DNA of 64,000 bases from Dendrolimus kikuchii (GCA_019925095.2 CM034414.1:5628501-5692500), one strand, 5' to 3'. Positions 50,513 to 60,693 are shown, counted from the stretch's first letter. Numbers and translations are program-made. Notes: generated from the sequence alone by a model not told the origin.

Positions 50513-50639
50513 TACAGTTAATAACAGTTCTTACTTTATACCACTATAGCACAAATTTAGAAGTATGACTCGTGTAGAGGTCTTGAATATCGACAAGGGC
50601 ACTTGAATCAGCCGCTGCGTAGCCCCACAGTTGGCACGA

Positions 50640-50800
50640 GGTCGCTATTGTGACGGATTGGGGTTGTCAGATAAAAATAAACAGTTCACACGCAGTAGAA
50701 GCGAAACAAAGTGTGACAAGGGGTGGGAGGGATTCTAAATTTCGTGACGTCACATTTCATATACTATATCGTTATAATATATTTAAGCTTTATATCACGA
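50640..50800. mobile_element. MITE-P fragment
   Basis: GTGTGACAAGGGGTGGGAGG and TTCGTGACGTCACATTTCAT match 24170-24240. Confidence 0.65.
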
Positions 50801-50859
50801 AATTTGAAGTATTAACAACGACAAACTTCAAAAAATTTCTATCTCTGTCTATATGAGCA

Positions 50860-51030
50860 TAATGTTTAAATGATTAAATATAATGTATTCTATCTCATTC
50901 TCTCGCAGTCTTAGTCCTATAGATTTATGTGTTTATCTCTTTCTAGTGTCGCTTTTACGTATCACCGAGTTTCAAATTACAACGATTCTAAAGAAGTTTC
51001 ATTTCGAAAATAATAATAAATAATGAAATG
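50860..51030. repeat. Repeat U, uninterrupted copy
   Basis: Same order as 12570-12840 with CTATAGATTTATGTGTTTAT across the site occupied there by a LINE tail. Confidence 0.75.
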
Positions 51031-51115
51031 ACCTAACCAACATATAGGTAGTTAGTATTAAAAAATATTAACATTGTCCATAATTGCATTAAGAAAATGA
51101 CTAATACTTCATCCT

Positions 51116-51357
51116 ATTATGATAATTCTTTTACAGTGCGGGCTGTCAAATTTATGGAATATGCTGCCTCTTACTGTCAGAGAGGCCAAATCCTTACCCA
51201 CATTTAGAAATTTACTCAGAAAACACTATTTGTCTACAAATAGCTATATCTGATTAACACAATATAATGATGCTAATACATTTATATTTATGTATAACTT
51301 AGGTATCTTGAAATATATTATTGTAAATTTGTATATATATGACTATGTATAAATGTA
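51116..51357 (+). pseudogene. JOC1-related LINE ORF end
   Basis: Two frames together give SFTVRAVKF, NMLPLTVREAKSLPTFRN and LLRKHYLSTNSYI followed by TGA. The conserved LP..(I/V)RE.KSL.TF(K/R) tail places it with JOC1, though it is more diverged (a separate subfamily). One frameshift falls before NMLP. The UTR starts here and continues after the RTE1 insertion. Confidence 0.75.
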
Positions 51358-51662
51358 GGAATGCTCCGGTGGTTCGGGCACGTGGAAAGAATGCATGATG
51401 AAACAATGACTAAACCGATATACAATGCAAAAATGGATGGATGCAGAAGTCGTGGAAGGCCACGACACACCTTCCATGATCAAATTGATCGTGTACTAGC
51501 AGAAGGTGATGTCAGGAGCCTTAAGAACAGACGAGCTTGCATGACAAGAGTTATGAATGTCAAAGAGGCAAGTGAGGTGTGTAAGAATAAGCCTAAATGG
51601 CACTCTGCTATTCGTGCCTACCCCGCAAGGGAACTGGCGTGAAGTTATGTATGTATGTATGT
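51358..51662 (+). pseudogene. RTE1 LINE 3' end inserted in JOC1
   Basis: MLRWFGHVERMHDETMTKPI to AYPARELA is open for 93 codons, then (TATG)n. ATGTATAAATGTA occurs at 51345-51357 and 51663-51675 (13-bp target duplication, partly merging with the tail). Among the best-kept copies. Confidence 0.9.
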
Positions 51663-51675
51663 ATGTATAAATGTA

Positions 51676-51917
51676 TGTATTTATATATTTAATTCTTAAA
51701 TTAGTTTAAGTATTTATGTATCTATTGCCTTTTTCTTGCACCACCTATACATCGCCTGATTCAAATTTTGATTTTAATTTAGGTTGCTTGGAAGAAATCG
51801 CTTTGAGCGATAAGGCCGTCTATTGTATTGCTTAGAAAATATAGGAAATATAGTCTGTTTTTGTAATTGTATATTTTGGTGTATAATAAAGTGTTCTCTC
51901 TCTCTCTCTCTCTCTAA
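51676..51917 (+). mobile_element. JOC1 3' UTR, continuation
   Basis: AGGTTGCTTGGAAGAAATCG, GATAAGGCCGTCTATTG and TATAATAAAGTGTTCTCTC; ends in a pure (CT)n run 51896-51915. Confidence 0.82.
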
Positions 51918-51999
51918 TATTATGAAAATTTAAGTTAGAATTATGAAAGTGTAAGGCTAATAAAATCAAAAGAAATAGCTCATAGTCCTAAATGGCACC

Positions 52000-52285
52000 C
52001 TACATTTTCGCGAGTACATCGTGAAAACACCAAGTTTTGAGGAGCTATTTGGTTTGGCACCTATGTCGCCATTTTATCATCACACTGCTCGCTGGCGACG
52101 GGGAGTTCATCCACACTTCCATGACACCTGGAAGTTATCCACTGTACATGGCGCTGGCTCCTTTATGCCATACGTGAGCAAGCTATGGAATGAGCTATCT
52201 CCCGCAGTTTTCCCAGAACGCTACAATATGAGGCTCTTCAAAAGGGCATCAATAGATATTTAAAGTCTTAACGAGGTATGCAACG
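52000..52285 (+). pseudogene. JOC2 LINE, end of reverse-transcriptase ORF
   Basis: The frame 52021-52263 encodes HHTARWRRGVHPHFHDTWKL, FMPYVSKLWNELSPAVFP and ERYNMRLFKRASIDI. W(N)...P..VFP..YN...FK is a strongly conserved C-terminus of Jockey-type insect LINEs, so the reading is confident, although only 80 codons remain. The frame is intact to its stop, which makes it the best JOC2 copy; the others are 21359-21560 and 23712-23935. The 5' limit is not determinable. Confidence 0.85.
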
Positions 52286-52370
52286 TAGGCTACAGACTCC
52301 CTTAGTGTTGCAGATGTCCATGGGCGACTGTAGCCACTTGCCATCAAGTGGTTTACCAGTTTGAATACAA
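52286..52370 (+). mobile_element. JOC2 3' UTR end
   Basis: CCCTTAGTGTTGCAGATGTC, CATGGGCGACTGTAGCC and TTGCCATCAAGTGG. It resembles the last ~60 bp of SINE-L (TTGGTGTTGCAAATGTCC, ATAGGCGATGGTAACC, TTTCCATCAAGTGGGCC). Confidence 0.75.
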
Positions 52371-52433
52371 GCAAACATAAAAAATGCATCGCGAATTCTT
52401 TTACAATGGTGTAGGCCGCCTTGAGATTCCGGT

Positions 52434-52795
52434 CCCGTTCTGTAAAGACCTTTTCACCCATCACTCGTCATTCATGAGTCGCCGATTGACTGACATCATT
52501 AGATTCAACACCCCATAGCAACAGTCCACCTGAGATAAAGCACCTTAGGGAGCTCACTCGAGTTTATTGCACGGGTTCGAGCAGCAAAGACGCTTGTCCC
52601 AGGACCTTTTCACCAGTCACCCGTTATTAATGAGCCTATTGCTGTCTCCGATTGGCTAGCACTATTAGATTCAACACCTCATAGCAACTGTCCACCTGAA
52701 GTAAAGGACCTTAGGGAGCTCTCTCGAGCTTATTACACGGGTTTGAGCAGTAAAGACGCTCGTCCCTAAGCCCCGGTAAAGCTGTGATTTTTTCT
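52434..52795 (+). repeat. Tandem duplication (~162 bp period) of coding-like sequence
   Basis: GACCTTTTCACC starts at 52445 and 52607. Each unit contains TAGATTCAACACC(C/T)CATAGCAAC and TTAGGGAGCTC. The second unit has an open frame reading VSDWLALLDSTPHSNCPPEV and KDLRELSRAYYTGLSSKDAR. The first has stops in all frames, but the same residues in pieces (LDSTPHSNSPPEIK). The protein is unknown to me. Confidence 0.75.
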
Positions 52796-52810
52796 GACCA
52801 ACAACGTAAA

Positions 52811-52870
52811 GTCAAATCAAATCAATTAATTTTTATTGCGAACTAAGTGTTACGTAGGTTTTATACAATA
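52811..52870 (-). mobile_element. LINE tail, (GATTT)n type
   Basis: AAGTCAAATCAAATCAATTA followed by ATTTTTATTGCGAACTAAG, the inverse of a LINE 3' end. Confidence 0.6.
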
Positions 52871-52933
52871 TAATTGATAATAGCACTTATTACTTAGATG
52901 ACCTTTAATATTACTTAACCTATCTCTATAAAA

Positions 52934-53300
52934 TCTATAATATAAAATTCTAAGCATACCTTATCTGTACATTGAAGCTATATAAAAAACAACTGGAATG
53001 GACTATATAAACTATGGAGAACACGATGCAAATTTTTTAGATTTCTTGTCAGTTTGTTCGGTATTCACGTAAAAACTACTAGGCCGATTTTGATGTGGTT
53101 TTCGCTGATCGACAGATAATGCTTAGACTTAAGCTCTGCTATACTTTTTGCTTTGGAAATCCCGCGGGAATTTATCTGGGAATGATTTAAAATGGGCAGA
53201 TTAAAATAGCAAATTTGATAAAATTCTGCGTTATTTTGTGTCCCGGGAATCTCACGCGAATTTCATGTCAAGACTAAACGAAGTCGCGGGCATATCCTAG
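52934..53300 (+). mobile_element. Helitron-type element, 367 bp
   Basis: A52933 then TCTATAATATAAAATTC. AACTACTAGGCCGATTTTGA sits in the body. The end is CGAAGTCGCGGGCATATCCTAG followed by T53301. The ends obey TC...CTAG, but the body differs from the other HEL groups. Confidence 0.68.
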
Positions 53301-53339
53301 TATCTAATGTATATATTTTTATTTCTTATTTATATCATG

Positions 53340-53660
53340 TCGCTATAGATCATATTCTCTCTGTTCTTCCACATTTTCCTAATTATTTAAGGTCGGCACA
53401 ACATGTCTCTTCCATACATACTCCTCTATTTTGACATACGTCCTCTGTCAGACCACAAATCATCATGTCATCTTTCACATAATCTACACATCTCTTTTTT
53501 GGTCTGCCTTTACATTTGTACACGTCAATCTTTCAGTTTCACATTCTTTTTGTCAAGTGACTTTCATTCCTCCTCATTACGTTCCCATACCATCTTAATC
53601 TTCTTCCTCTCAATATATCTTCTATACGTACTATTGCTGGAACTTTTCAGGAAAGTTTCT
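53340..53660 (-). pseudogene. RTE2 LINE C-terminal end, heavily decayed
   Basis: The + strand follows 5400-5720 closely (CACATTTTCCTAATTATT, TAAGGTCGGCACAACATGTC, GGTCTGCCTTTACATTTGTA, CATTCCTCCTCATTACGTTC). The minus frame has lost RRDESH and gained stops. Confidence 0.75.
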
Positions 53661-53908
53661 ATCACTGGCAATACAGACTAGGGCACCCTCTCACGCCGTT
53701 TGCGCTGAAGAGTCTATTGTCTTGAGCTATATTTGTTACAGTCGTATTGTTTTTTAATATTACTCTTTTATATTATGTTTTCCTGGTAAGAGCTACGGGT
53801 ATACTGCAAGCGGAAAATAATTTTTTATTAATACAAATTTTACTTATTTACTTTATTAGCAAAGTTACCTATCTCATATTTTCCATCCCGTATCACATGC
53901 CCCTATCC
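53661..53908. other. Unassigned
   Basis: Nothing recognised. Confidence 0.35.
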
Positions 53909-54328
53909 CAGTGATTCCTAAATTAGTCGATATCAACCCCCTAAGGTTGAAATCAGTTTCCCAGCGGTCGACTAAATGAAAACTGATTTTGGAGGTCGAC
54001 GAGGTCTAAAAATCGATGCCTATTAATTGGCAAAAGTTCTTATTTGAAACTTTCAAGATACTGTATAAGCTGTGACGTGTACATAATTGGATTTTTTTCA
54101 AAAAATAATTTGTGTTTTTACGTAATTTGTATTAATAATTATTAATTACACTTGAAATTTACTGAATTTTATGTTTATTTATTATGTTAAATTTGATGAG
54201 AAAATGATGTCAATTTTACTCACTTAACCAACCACAAAGATTTTTAAAGTAATTTGGCTATGAGAGCCTGAGGTATCAATTCATTTTGGAAAAGGGGTCT
54301 CACGCCCAAAATAGTTTGGGAATCCCTG
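53909..54328. mobile_element. hAT2, 420-bp hAT-like MITE
   Basis: CAGTGATTCCTAAATTAG at the left and the reverse complement CAGGGATTCCCAAACTATTT at the right. The flanking octamers CCCTATCC and CTATATCC agree at 6 of 8. The middle holds GGTCGAC(G/T)AGG motifs and no frame. Confidence 0.7.
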
Positions 54329-54372
54329 CTATATCCCTTCATATCTAGCTATAGCTCCTCTCTAGCCATCCA

Positions 54373-54450
54373 TCGCCCTTGGTGTTGCAAACGTTTCTAG
54401 GCGACAGGAACCACTTGCCATTAGATGGGCCGTCTGCCTGTTTGGCACCT
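54373..54450 (+). repeat. SINE-L/JOC2 3' end scrap
   Basis: CTTGGTGTTGCAAACGTTTC, GGAACCACTTGCCATTAGAT and GGGCCGTCTGCCTGTTTG. The CACTTGCC wording is JOC2-like and GGGCCGTCTGCC is SINE-L-like. Confidence 0.6.
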
Positions 54451-54948
54451 TCACAAATAACAAGTTATGCACCTAAATTTATTACTAGTTTCCCTAGGGT
54501 TAAAATTCTAGTTCCAACACTTTTTTACATAAATATGGACCTACTACTAACTTACATACCAGCCGTTAAATCGCTGCCGCTAATCCCACTAGCCAGGCTA
54601 CAGTTGCAACCGAGCCTTACATATTGTGCCCTTAACCGCTAATTACGCCATCTGTCATAAATATTCAATTAAACACATGACAATGGCGCCATGCCAGTAA
54701 TACTTGCGAAAGTTCAAAATGGCGACTACAATTCTAGCATTCTTATTCATTCCTAGCGATTTTGCTGTCTACATATTAACCCTACGAATACTACGGACCG
54801 AGCATTAAAATTCGATGTAAATAAATTAATTAAACTGAATATAAAACCTGTTTATTCCTTTGGAATACGATTGACAGTTTTTTACTCATCGAATAGAAAA
54901 AAAAAATATACCTAATTTAAGAGATTCTATATTTATTATCTATACTAA
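54451..54948. other. Unassigned
   Basis: No repeat recognised; contains ATGGCGCCATGCC near 54684. Confidence 0.35.
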
Positions 54949-55146
54949 TTATTAATATTATAAAGAGTTCAAGTTCGTAAGTTTGTGACGTTGTAGGGGG
55001 TAATCTCTGGATCTACTAAACCGATTTTAAAAATTCTTTTACTGTTCGAAAGCTACGTTAACAGGGAGTGTCATAGGCTATATAACATGACGCTATATAC
55101 CACGGGAGCGGGACAGAGCGCGGATGAAACCGCGCCGGCCCGCTAG
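54949..55146 (+). mobile_element. Helitron-type element, 198 bp
   Basis: A54948, then TCTATACTAATTATTAATAT, then the body GTCATAGGCTATATAACATG, then CGCGCCGGCCCGCTAG, T55147. The short stem GCCGGC precedes CTAG. Confidence 0.78.
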
Positions 55147-55552
55147 TTTAAAATATTTATTTTCTTTGATCAGTTCTATCAAAAATAAAAGAAATATTTT
55201 AAAATCTTCAGGGCCGTACTTAATTTCGCTAAGCAATGTTTAAACACCTCTTAACTAGAAGCTTAACTTGAATTGACTGTTGCTTCTAAGAGGTGTATAA
55301 ATAAATTCTGAAAGGTCTGATATGATGATTTCTGAGTGTTAAATATAGTTATAACTAAAATAATAGGCTAACGAAAGGAAAATAGCACCTACCTGTTGTT
55401 GTCAAAAGTAACTATAATATACGATTTTTGAATCTGTATCTTGAGATTTTGACAACTGATGTTAAGTAGTAGTAGTTGTATTCGCTACAAAGGCAAGCAA
55501 ACGAATCTAGTCTATACAGCCAATTCTGATGTTTAAGTCTTCGTATAATAGT
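55147..55552. other. Unassigned
   Basis: Nothing recognised. Confidence 0.35.
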
Positions 55553-55790
55553 CGCGCAGTTGTATTGTAGGCTACAACTAACGTCATTCAACGGAATTCT
55601 TGTGAAAACTCAAAAGACCACATTTGACTATACAGTTCACATTTCTCACAAAACACATAATTACTACTGAAAAACTATCAATATCCTACAACTATTGTTC
55701 ATTTTAGAGTAATTTTACACATTTTTAGAAATAAAACTGAACAGCACAACGTCTCCTTTCAGTTCCCGCCAAAAACTCCTGATGTTAAAT
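55553..55790 (+). mobile_element. HEL-b internal module, isolated copy
   Basis: GTTGTATTGTAGGCTACAAC, TCAACGGAATTCTTG and TTCCCGCCAAAAACTCC. Confidence 0.78.
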
Positions 55791-56332
55791 GTTTTTATTC
55801 CCCGTTCACGATTAATGCGCAGGATTACCAACAATCAAATATATTAAATAAATTATATTAAATACATCTAAACCTAGAGTGACAAACATCAAAAATCGCG
55901 ATAATTACTAGAAAATTCCAACACAAATTAAGAATAATTTACGTTTCGTAATAATCTCTATTTAAAACCTATTTTATAACACGATACTAAGTTATATTAA
56001 TTTTTATAATTTGGTAACCCTCAGCGTCAAGCTATTGTTAACGGTGTATAATTCTTGATAAAATATCGGTGACAATGATCCATAATTCAAGTACAAATCG
56101 CTATTATGTCTCTTAGCTATTGTTTAAATTAGGAGTCAGTGTTGTTTAATTTTTAAATATATTTAAGCATATTGCCACGCTGTATGGCAGTATTGATTTG
56201 CTGGACGAAATACGAACAAGCCTTTTGGTCCGGGTGGCATCAAAGAGTTTCTTACAAGTTTCTTTACAAAAACTTTTGCCAATGGACTCCACGGGTCTAA
56301 TATTTCAACTCCAAACGGCATAAATAAGTAAC
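55791..56332. other. Unassigned
   Basis: Nothing recognised in ~540 bp. Confidence 0.38.
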
Positions 56333-56642
56333 GCCTTTTTTATTGCAGGAGTTCAGCAGACAGGCAGACGGGCCACTTAATGGAGCAGTTACCATCGCCT
56401 ATGGATATTTGCAACAACAAAGATGCTACAAATGCGCTGCTGCCCTCTTAAAGAAGACTGGAACCTGGTCACTAATGCCGGAACACAACTCAAGGTTGTT
56501 ATGGCGGCATAGACTAGACCAGGGGTGGTAGCCATCCAGTCGGGCAAATACCCTAACACCTGGCTGTGGGTTGTTTCGTCGCCTCTTACGACAGGCCGCC
56601 CGGCCGCAGGAATTAGTATTCTTTCTCCGTTCCTGTACGGAT
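56333..56642 (-). repeat. SINE-L, full length
   Basis: CTTTTTTATTGCAGGAGTTC to CCTGTACGGATAA; small deletion in GGAAAGCGG. Confidence 0.93.
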
Positions 56643-56949
56643 AAAAAAGGCCTACCTAAAGGCTGATTTACTTTGATCCACCTGTAACTTGGAGAGCGGA
56701 TTGACTTCAGAATATTCAATATGGAAGTTAGTGAGACTTAGTAACGCGCTACTGACTTTAAATAAATTTACACGATGCCAGTATGAAGTCAGTCCTGCTT
56801 TCCTTCGAATTTGAAGTCAGTAGCTGTATCAATATATATATCAGCTTTAAGGTTAAGCATTGAAGCAGTGTTGCCAGTCCCAGACTCAGTCTTTGGGATA
56901 TATCGCAAAAAAGTAAAATTAAATAAATACATTATAGTTAAAACATGAC

Positions 56950-57240
56950 TACATTAAGTCCGTGAGGTCCTTCAGCAAAAAGTTTATTCAAAGAAATTTG
57001 CAAGAATCTCTTGGATGCCACCCATGATAAGAAGGCTGGGTCATATTTCGCCCAACGAATAAGCCATACAACGCGACAATGCAGCCAGCCTTCTGGGCAC
57101 GCTCGCATCTAGCAGCAATTAGTTACAGTCTATAATCACTTGTACTATTTATTAACTTAGTTTAATTTTAGTTTACAATTGTATTTTATAACTAAGTTTA
57201 AAGAACAAATTTGTGTTTAAAGTATAAAATACTATTGTGT
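56950..57240 (+). pseudogene. QRG LINE-like ORF end and UTR
   Basis: LFKEICKNLLDATHDKKA then GSYFAQRIS are readable, followed by a shift out of IQRG and by UTR text TTTAATTTTAGTTTACAATT. Frame lost in at least two places. Confidence 0.7.
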
Positions 57241-57424
57241 ACAAACAACTAATAGAAGTGCAACCAAAATATTAAATAAAGAAGTAAACGACAGGCTAAA
57301 TCCTAATAATGCTTTAAAAATCGGGTTCAGAAGCTTACTGAAAAGTAATGCTTCTGAACCTACTGTGTACAGTAATTCCTGATACTGTTATATAATTATA
57401 TTTATGTATATTACATAATTATAT

Positions 57425-57512
57425 GTATGTATATTATGGCCTCTTTTTTATTATTTAGTTCTAGTTTTTAATTTTAGGTTTATTTTTCATAGTTTAATTT
57501 AATTTTGTAATA
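57425..57512 (+). mobile_element. QRG 3' UTR fragment
   Basis: TTATGGCCTCTTTTTTATTA and TTTAGTTCTAGTTTTTAATT. Confidence 0.65.
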
Positions 57513-57517
57513 AATTG

Positions 57518-57676
57518 ATAGTGTACTAGCAGAAGGTGATGTCAGGAGCTTTAAGAACAGACGAGCGTGCATGACAAGAGTTATGAATGTCAAAGAAGCA
57601 AGTGAGGTGTGTAAGAATAAGCCTGAATGGCGCTCTGTTATTCGTGCCTACCCCGCAAGGGAACTGGCGTGAAGTT
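57518..57676 (+). pseudogene. RTE1 LINE 3' end, split by SINE-L (continues 57998-58013)
   Basis: TAGTGTACTAGCAGAAGGTG to GGAACTGGCGTGAAGTT, then after the SINE GAAGTTATGTATGTATGG. The frame up to ARELA is open except for FKNRR in place of LKNRR. Confidence 0.9.
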
Positions 57677-57997
57677 TTTTTTTTTTTTTATTGCCCGAGT
57701 TCAGCAGACAGGCAGACAGCCCACTTGATGGGAAGCGGTTACCGTCGCCTATGGACATTTGCAACACCAAAGGTGCTACAAATGCGCTGCTGCTCTCTTA
57801 AAGGAGACTGGAACCTGGTCACTAATGCCGCAACACAACTCGAGGTTATTATGGCGATATACTTTAGACTAGGGGTGGTAGCCATCCAGTCGGGCAAATG
57901 CCCTACCACCTGGCTGTGGGTTGTTTTGTCGCCTCTTACGACAGGCCGCCCGGCCGCAGGAAATTGTATTCTTTCTCCGTTCCTGCACGGATAAAAA
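57677..57997 (-). repeat. SINE-L, full length, nested in RTE1 with GAAGTT duplication
   Basis: Poly-T, TTATTGCCCGAGTTCAGC, body, CCTGCACGGATAAAAA. GAAGTT lies at 57671-57676 and 57998-58003. Because the RTE1 consensus across the site is known (GGCGTGAAGTTATGTATG), both SINE ends are certain. Confidence 0.95.
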
Positions 57998-58079
57998 GAA
58001 GTTATGTATGTATGGTATTTAATTTAATTTATATATTACATAAAACTAATAAAACATTTCTGAACGGCAAAAAAATATG

Positions 58080-58225
58080 ATATGTATATAACAATATGTA
58101 TATTGTCATATGTATGTATATACACACACGTATATATATACGAGTACATATGACAATATACAAACTGTTATATATGTATATTGTCATATGTATATATACG
58201 TGTGTGTGTGTGTATACATATGTGT
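58080..58225. repeat. TATG/GTGT microsatellite with hairpin
   Basis: CATATGACAATATACA at 58148 pairs with TGTATATTGTCATATG at 58176, and the outer ACACACGTATATATA pairs with TATATACGTGTGTGT. Confidence 0.85.
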
Positions 58226-58294
58226 ATGTAGTTATATTGTTTTTGTATACTTATATGCACTTATCATTGTATACAGACTGCGCCACCGTCAGTT

Positions 58295-58435
58295 TTAAAA
58301 ATCTATTAATTCCTGCCAAGGGTTGCCTGGAAGAGATCGCTTTGTGGCCATAAGGCCGCCCGTTGTACTACTATCTTTTGTATTTTCCTACTTCTATTTG
58401 TCTATGCTTTGTTGTACAGTTAAGAGTTACCTACC
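58295..58435 (+). mobile_element. JOC1-type LINE tail
   Basis: AAGGGTTGCCTGGAAGAGAT and CATAAGGCCGCCCGTTG; compare 51780. Confidence 0.75.
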
Positions 58436-58439
58436 TACG

Positions 58440-58860
58440 ACAGACAAAAAAAACATGACTTCCCTTGCGTTAAACCCGAAAAATGACACAAGACGCCCGC
58501 GGGTCGCGACCGCCGGCCAAAACGACGAATAAAAAAACCATCGAAATTACATCGACTCGGAATCGCGTACAAACGTATAATTTTCTGTAATTCTATGTCG
58601 GGACACAGTTTTTTTTTTCAATTTTTTTTTTGTTTGTTGTGTACCGTAATTACGTCTGTCGATGGACCGCCGGACGTTTTGTTGTGAATCTTTCCGGTTT
58701 TTTTTTCGCCGGTGACTTTCCGACTTTATTTTTATTGAATTTTTTTACATATAAGTCGTGCGCAGAAGGTTTGCCGATGGTCGCCCCTCCCGCTCCCTAC
58801 GACCGTTTACCAAGGTTGTCTGGCGAAATTTGAAGCGAAAATATTACCGCTACAATTTGA
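58440..58860. other. CpG-containing non-repetitive stretch
   Basis: CGAAAAATGACACAAGACGC, CGCGGGTCGCGACCGCCGG, GATGGACCGCCGGACGTTTT and TTTTCGCCGGTGACTTTCC. It is rich in CpG while the surroundings are not, and only one 20-bp piece (GTGCGCAGAAGGTTTGCCGA) recurs, at 16937. Two frames (58323-58532 and 58630-58833) show no motif. It could be host regulatory or 5' UTR sequence. That is inference. Confidence 0.35.
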
Positions 58861-59589
58861 CGATAGTTACCAACAGCCGACATGACAGATTTGCAGTGGT
58901 CGTTTAGCTTATTTTAATCAAATCATTTTTAATTATCACAAGTTGTTAAGCTCTTGCTTACAAAATTATTGTCATCATAGTATATAGGTTATGTTGACAA
59001 AATGCATATGTAGTAAATAAAAGATCTCAATACTTGCAAGATGTTTGACGTAGTAAAAAAATTACTGATAAGTATCAAAATTACTCTTGACTTAATATTG
59101 GAGTTGCTAGAGTTTAGACTTTGCGTAAGTGGCGCCTCTATTATTTTCTACTGTATTTTGCCACCCTATACCTACTGATAGTTTGTATATAAAAACAAGG
59201 TCAAATAAAAACCAATCCCTTTCATAATTCAGAAAAATCTGGAAACCGCAAACCTTCCCTTTTTATATAAATAACTGTACATACTGTTTCCCGCGACGTC
59301 CCCTCGCAATCGATGGCAGCGACTATATAATAATAAAACGTATAATTTGTCTTTGCGTGCATCTGTCGGCTAGTTCAATGAACATTGGTGGTTTTATAAG
59401 CAATTTGTGTTCAATGACATCTTGGAAATTCAAATTATTTTAGTTTTAAGTTATATTTTGAGGCCAGCGGTGTCTTTTAGTGAGTTAATGATTTTCTATA
59501 TTTTCATTATATATATACGGTTTTACATAGATTTGATAGTATAATAATGTGGAATAACATGTTGTTATTCATTTTATAATACAACCAGC
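58861..59589. other. Unassigned
   Basis: No repeat recognised; CGCGACGTCCCCTCGCAATCG at 59292 is a further CpG-rich patch. Confidence 0.35.
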
Positions 59590-59880
59590 GGGCCCGGCAG
59601 ACGTCCTGCTCCAAAAAAATTAAAATCTAGAACCCGATTCCAGCGCCATCTACCGGATCCAGTTGTGATTCTAAACAACCCTGGTACTCACAGAACATGT
59701 ACAACAAATTTCATCAAAATCAGTATGTCACTGAACTCCTAAACGGTTGGATGGATTTTGATGAAATATTTTGTGTATGTTTATATGGGTCCCGGGATGG
59801 TTTATATTTTTAGATTCAAAACTGGATCCGGTAAGTGGCGCGTCCGCGCAATTTTCGTAAAAAGGGGCACAAAGTGTTTG
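59590..59880. mobile_element. HEL-I type sequence in foldback arrangement
   Basis: The left half CATCTACCGGATCCAGTTGT reappears inverted in the right half as AAACTGGATCCGGTAAGTGG, and ATTTCATCAAAATC as GATTTTGATGAAAT. Arms about 59644-59735 and 59750-59845. The left end begins CCAGCGGGCCCGGCAGACG. Confidence 0.65.
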
Positions 59881-59960
59881 CTTCGCGTATTAATGTATAG
59901 ATGAATTAATGATCATACAGGTCGATATTTAGTTCTGTTGTCTTCGCAACTTATGAAACT

Positions 59961-60218
59961 CAATTGGACCTACTTATGCAAAATGGAACCAACCCACATA
60001 CTGACAGTTTTGAGAAAAAGCCGTTTTTATTAAAATTTTGCGTACAAAAAAAATATGTCTATATTTTGGGAAAAACATTTAGAATATTGTATATTATATT
60101 TTCTCGTTATGATTTTTATTGAGTCGATAGAAGGTGCATTTTGAAAGTCTTCTGCATCCTTAACCCATTTTTGGCATGTTTGTGGATTGGTTCTGTTTCG
60201 CATAAGTAGGTCCAATTG
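59961..60218. mobile_element. MITE-F, 258 bp with 19-bp perfect termini
   Basis: CAATTGGACCTACTTATGC at 59961-59979 is the exact inverse of 60200-60218. The match continues imperfectly for another ~20 bp (GGAACCAACCCACA against GAACCAATCCACAA). The minus-strand frame 60030-60215 starts inside the right terminus (LDLLMRNRTNPQTCQKWVKD) and runs 61 codons. No target duplication was fixed. Confidence 0.75.
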
Positions 60219-60477
60219 TTGTTATTATTTTCAAAGAACTTATTACGTTACCAGCTTAAAGGCACCGTTTTACAATTGATAATAATTTCAGAAAGTTTTA
60301 AACCATGAATTCATTATTTCTCTTTATTTACTAAGTAACGTATAATAGCAAAGACAAATAACAAAAAAAGAATTTTCATATCGCACGCTTATTCCAATAC
60401 TGACACTATCCATAATTTTGCAAAATCGCCTCTTTAATGCCATCTATTGTAAAACATGGAAATATGAATGAATCAAT
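60219..60477. other. Unassigned
   Basis: Nothing recognised. Confidence 0.35.
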
Positions 60478-60540
60478 GAAAACTCTTTATTGTTCACAAT
60501 AAACTTAAATCTAGACAATTGATATGAATACATTTGTATA
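60478..60540 (-). mobile_element. LINE tail
   Basis: AACTCTTTATTGTTCACAAT, the inverse of a LINE 3' end like that at 12650. Confidence 0.6.
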
Positions 60541-60693
60541 TGATTTTTAGTAGTGTACTAAAGTAAAATAAATGTAACAAAATCACATTCAAATACTATT
60601 AAAAATAAAATAAAATATATTTAGACTACTATATGTACATATATAATTAGATAAAGATATACTCATATATTATACATTCTTATTATATATTAT

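Noticed and set aside
57587..57994. 135-codon + frame starting MSKKQVRCV
   Set aside because: It crosses the RTE1/SINE-L junction, and the residues after the junction are simply SINE-L translated (the same words appear in every copy, in several frames).
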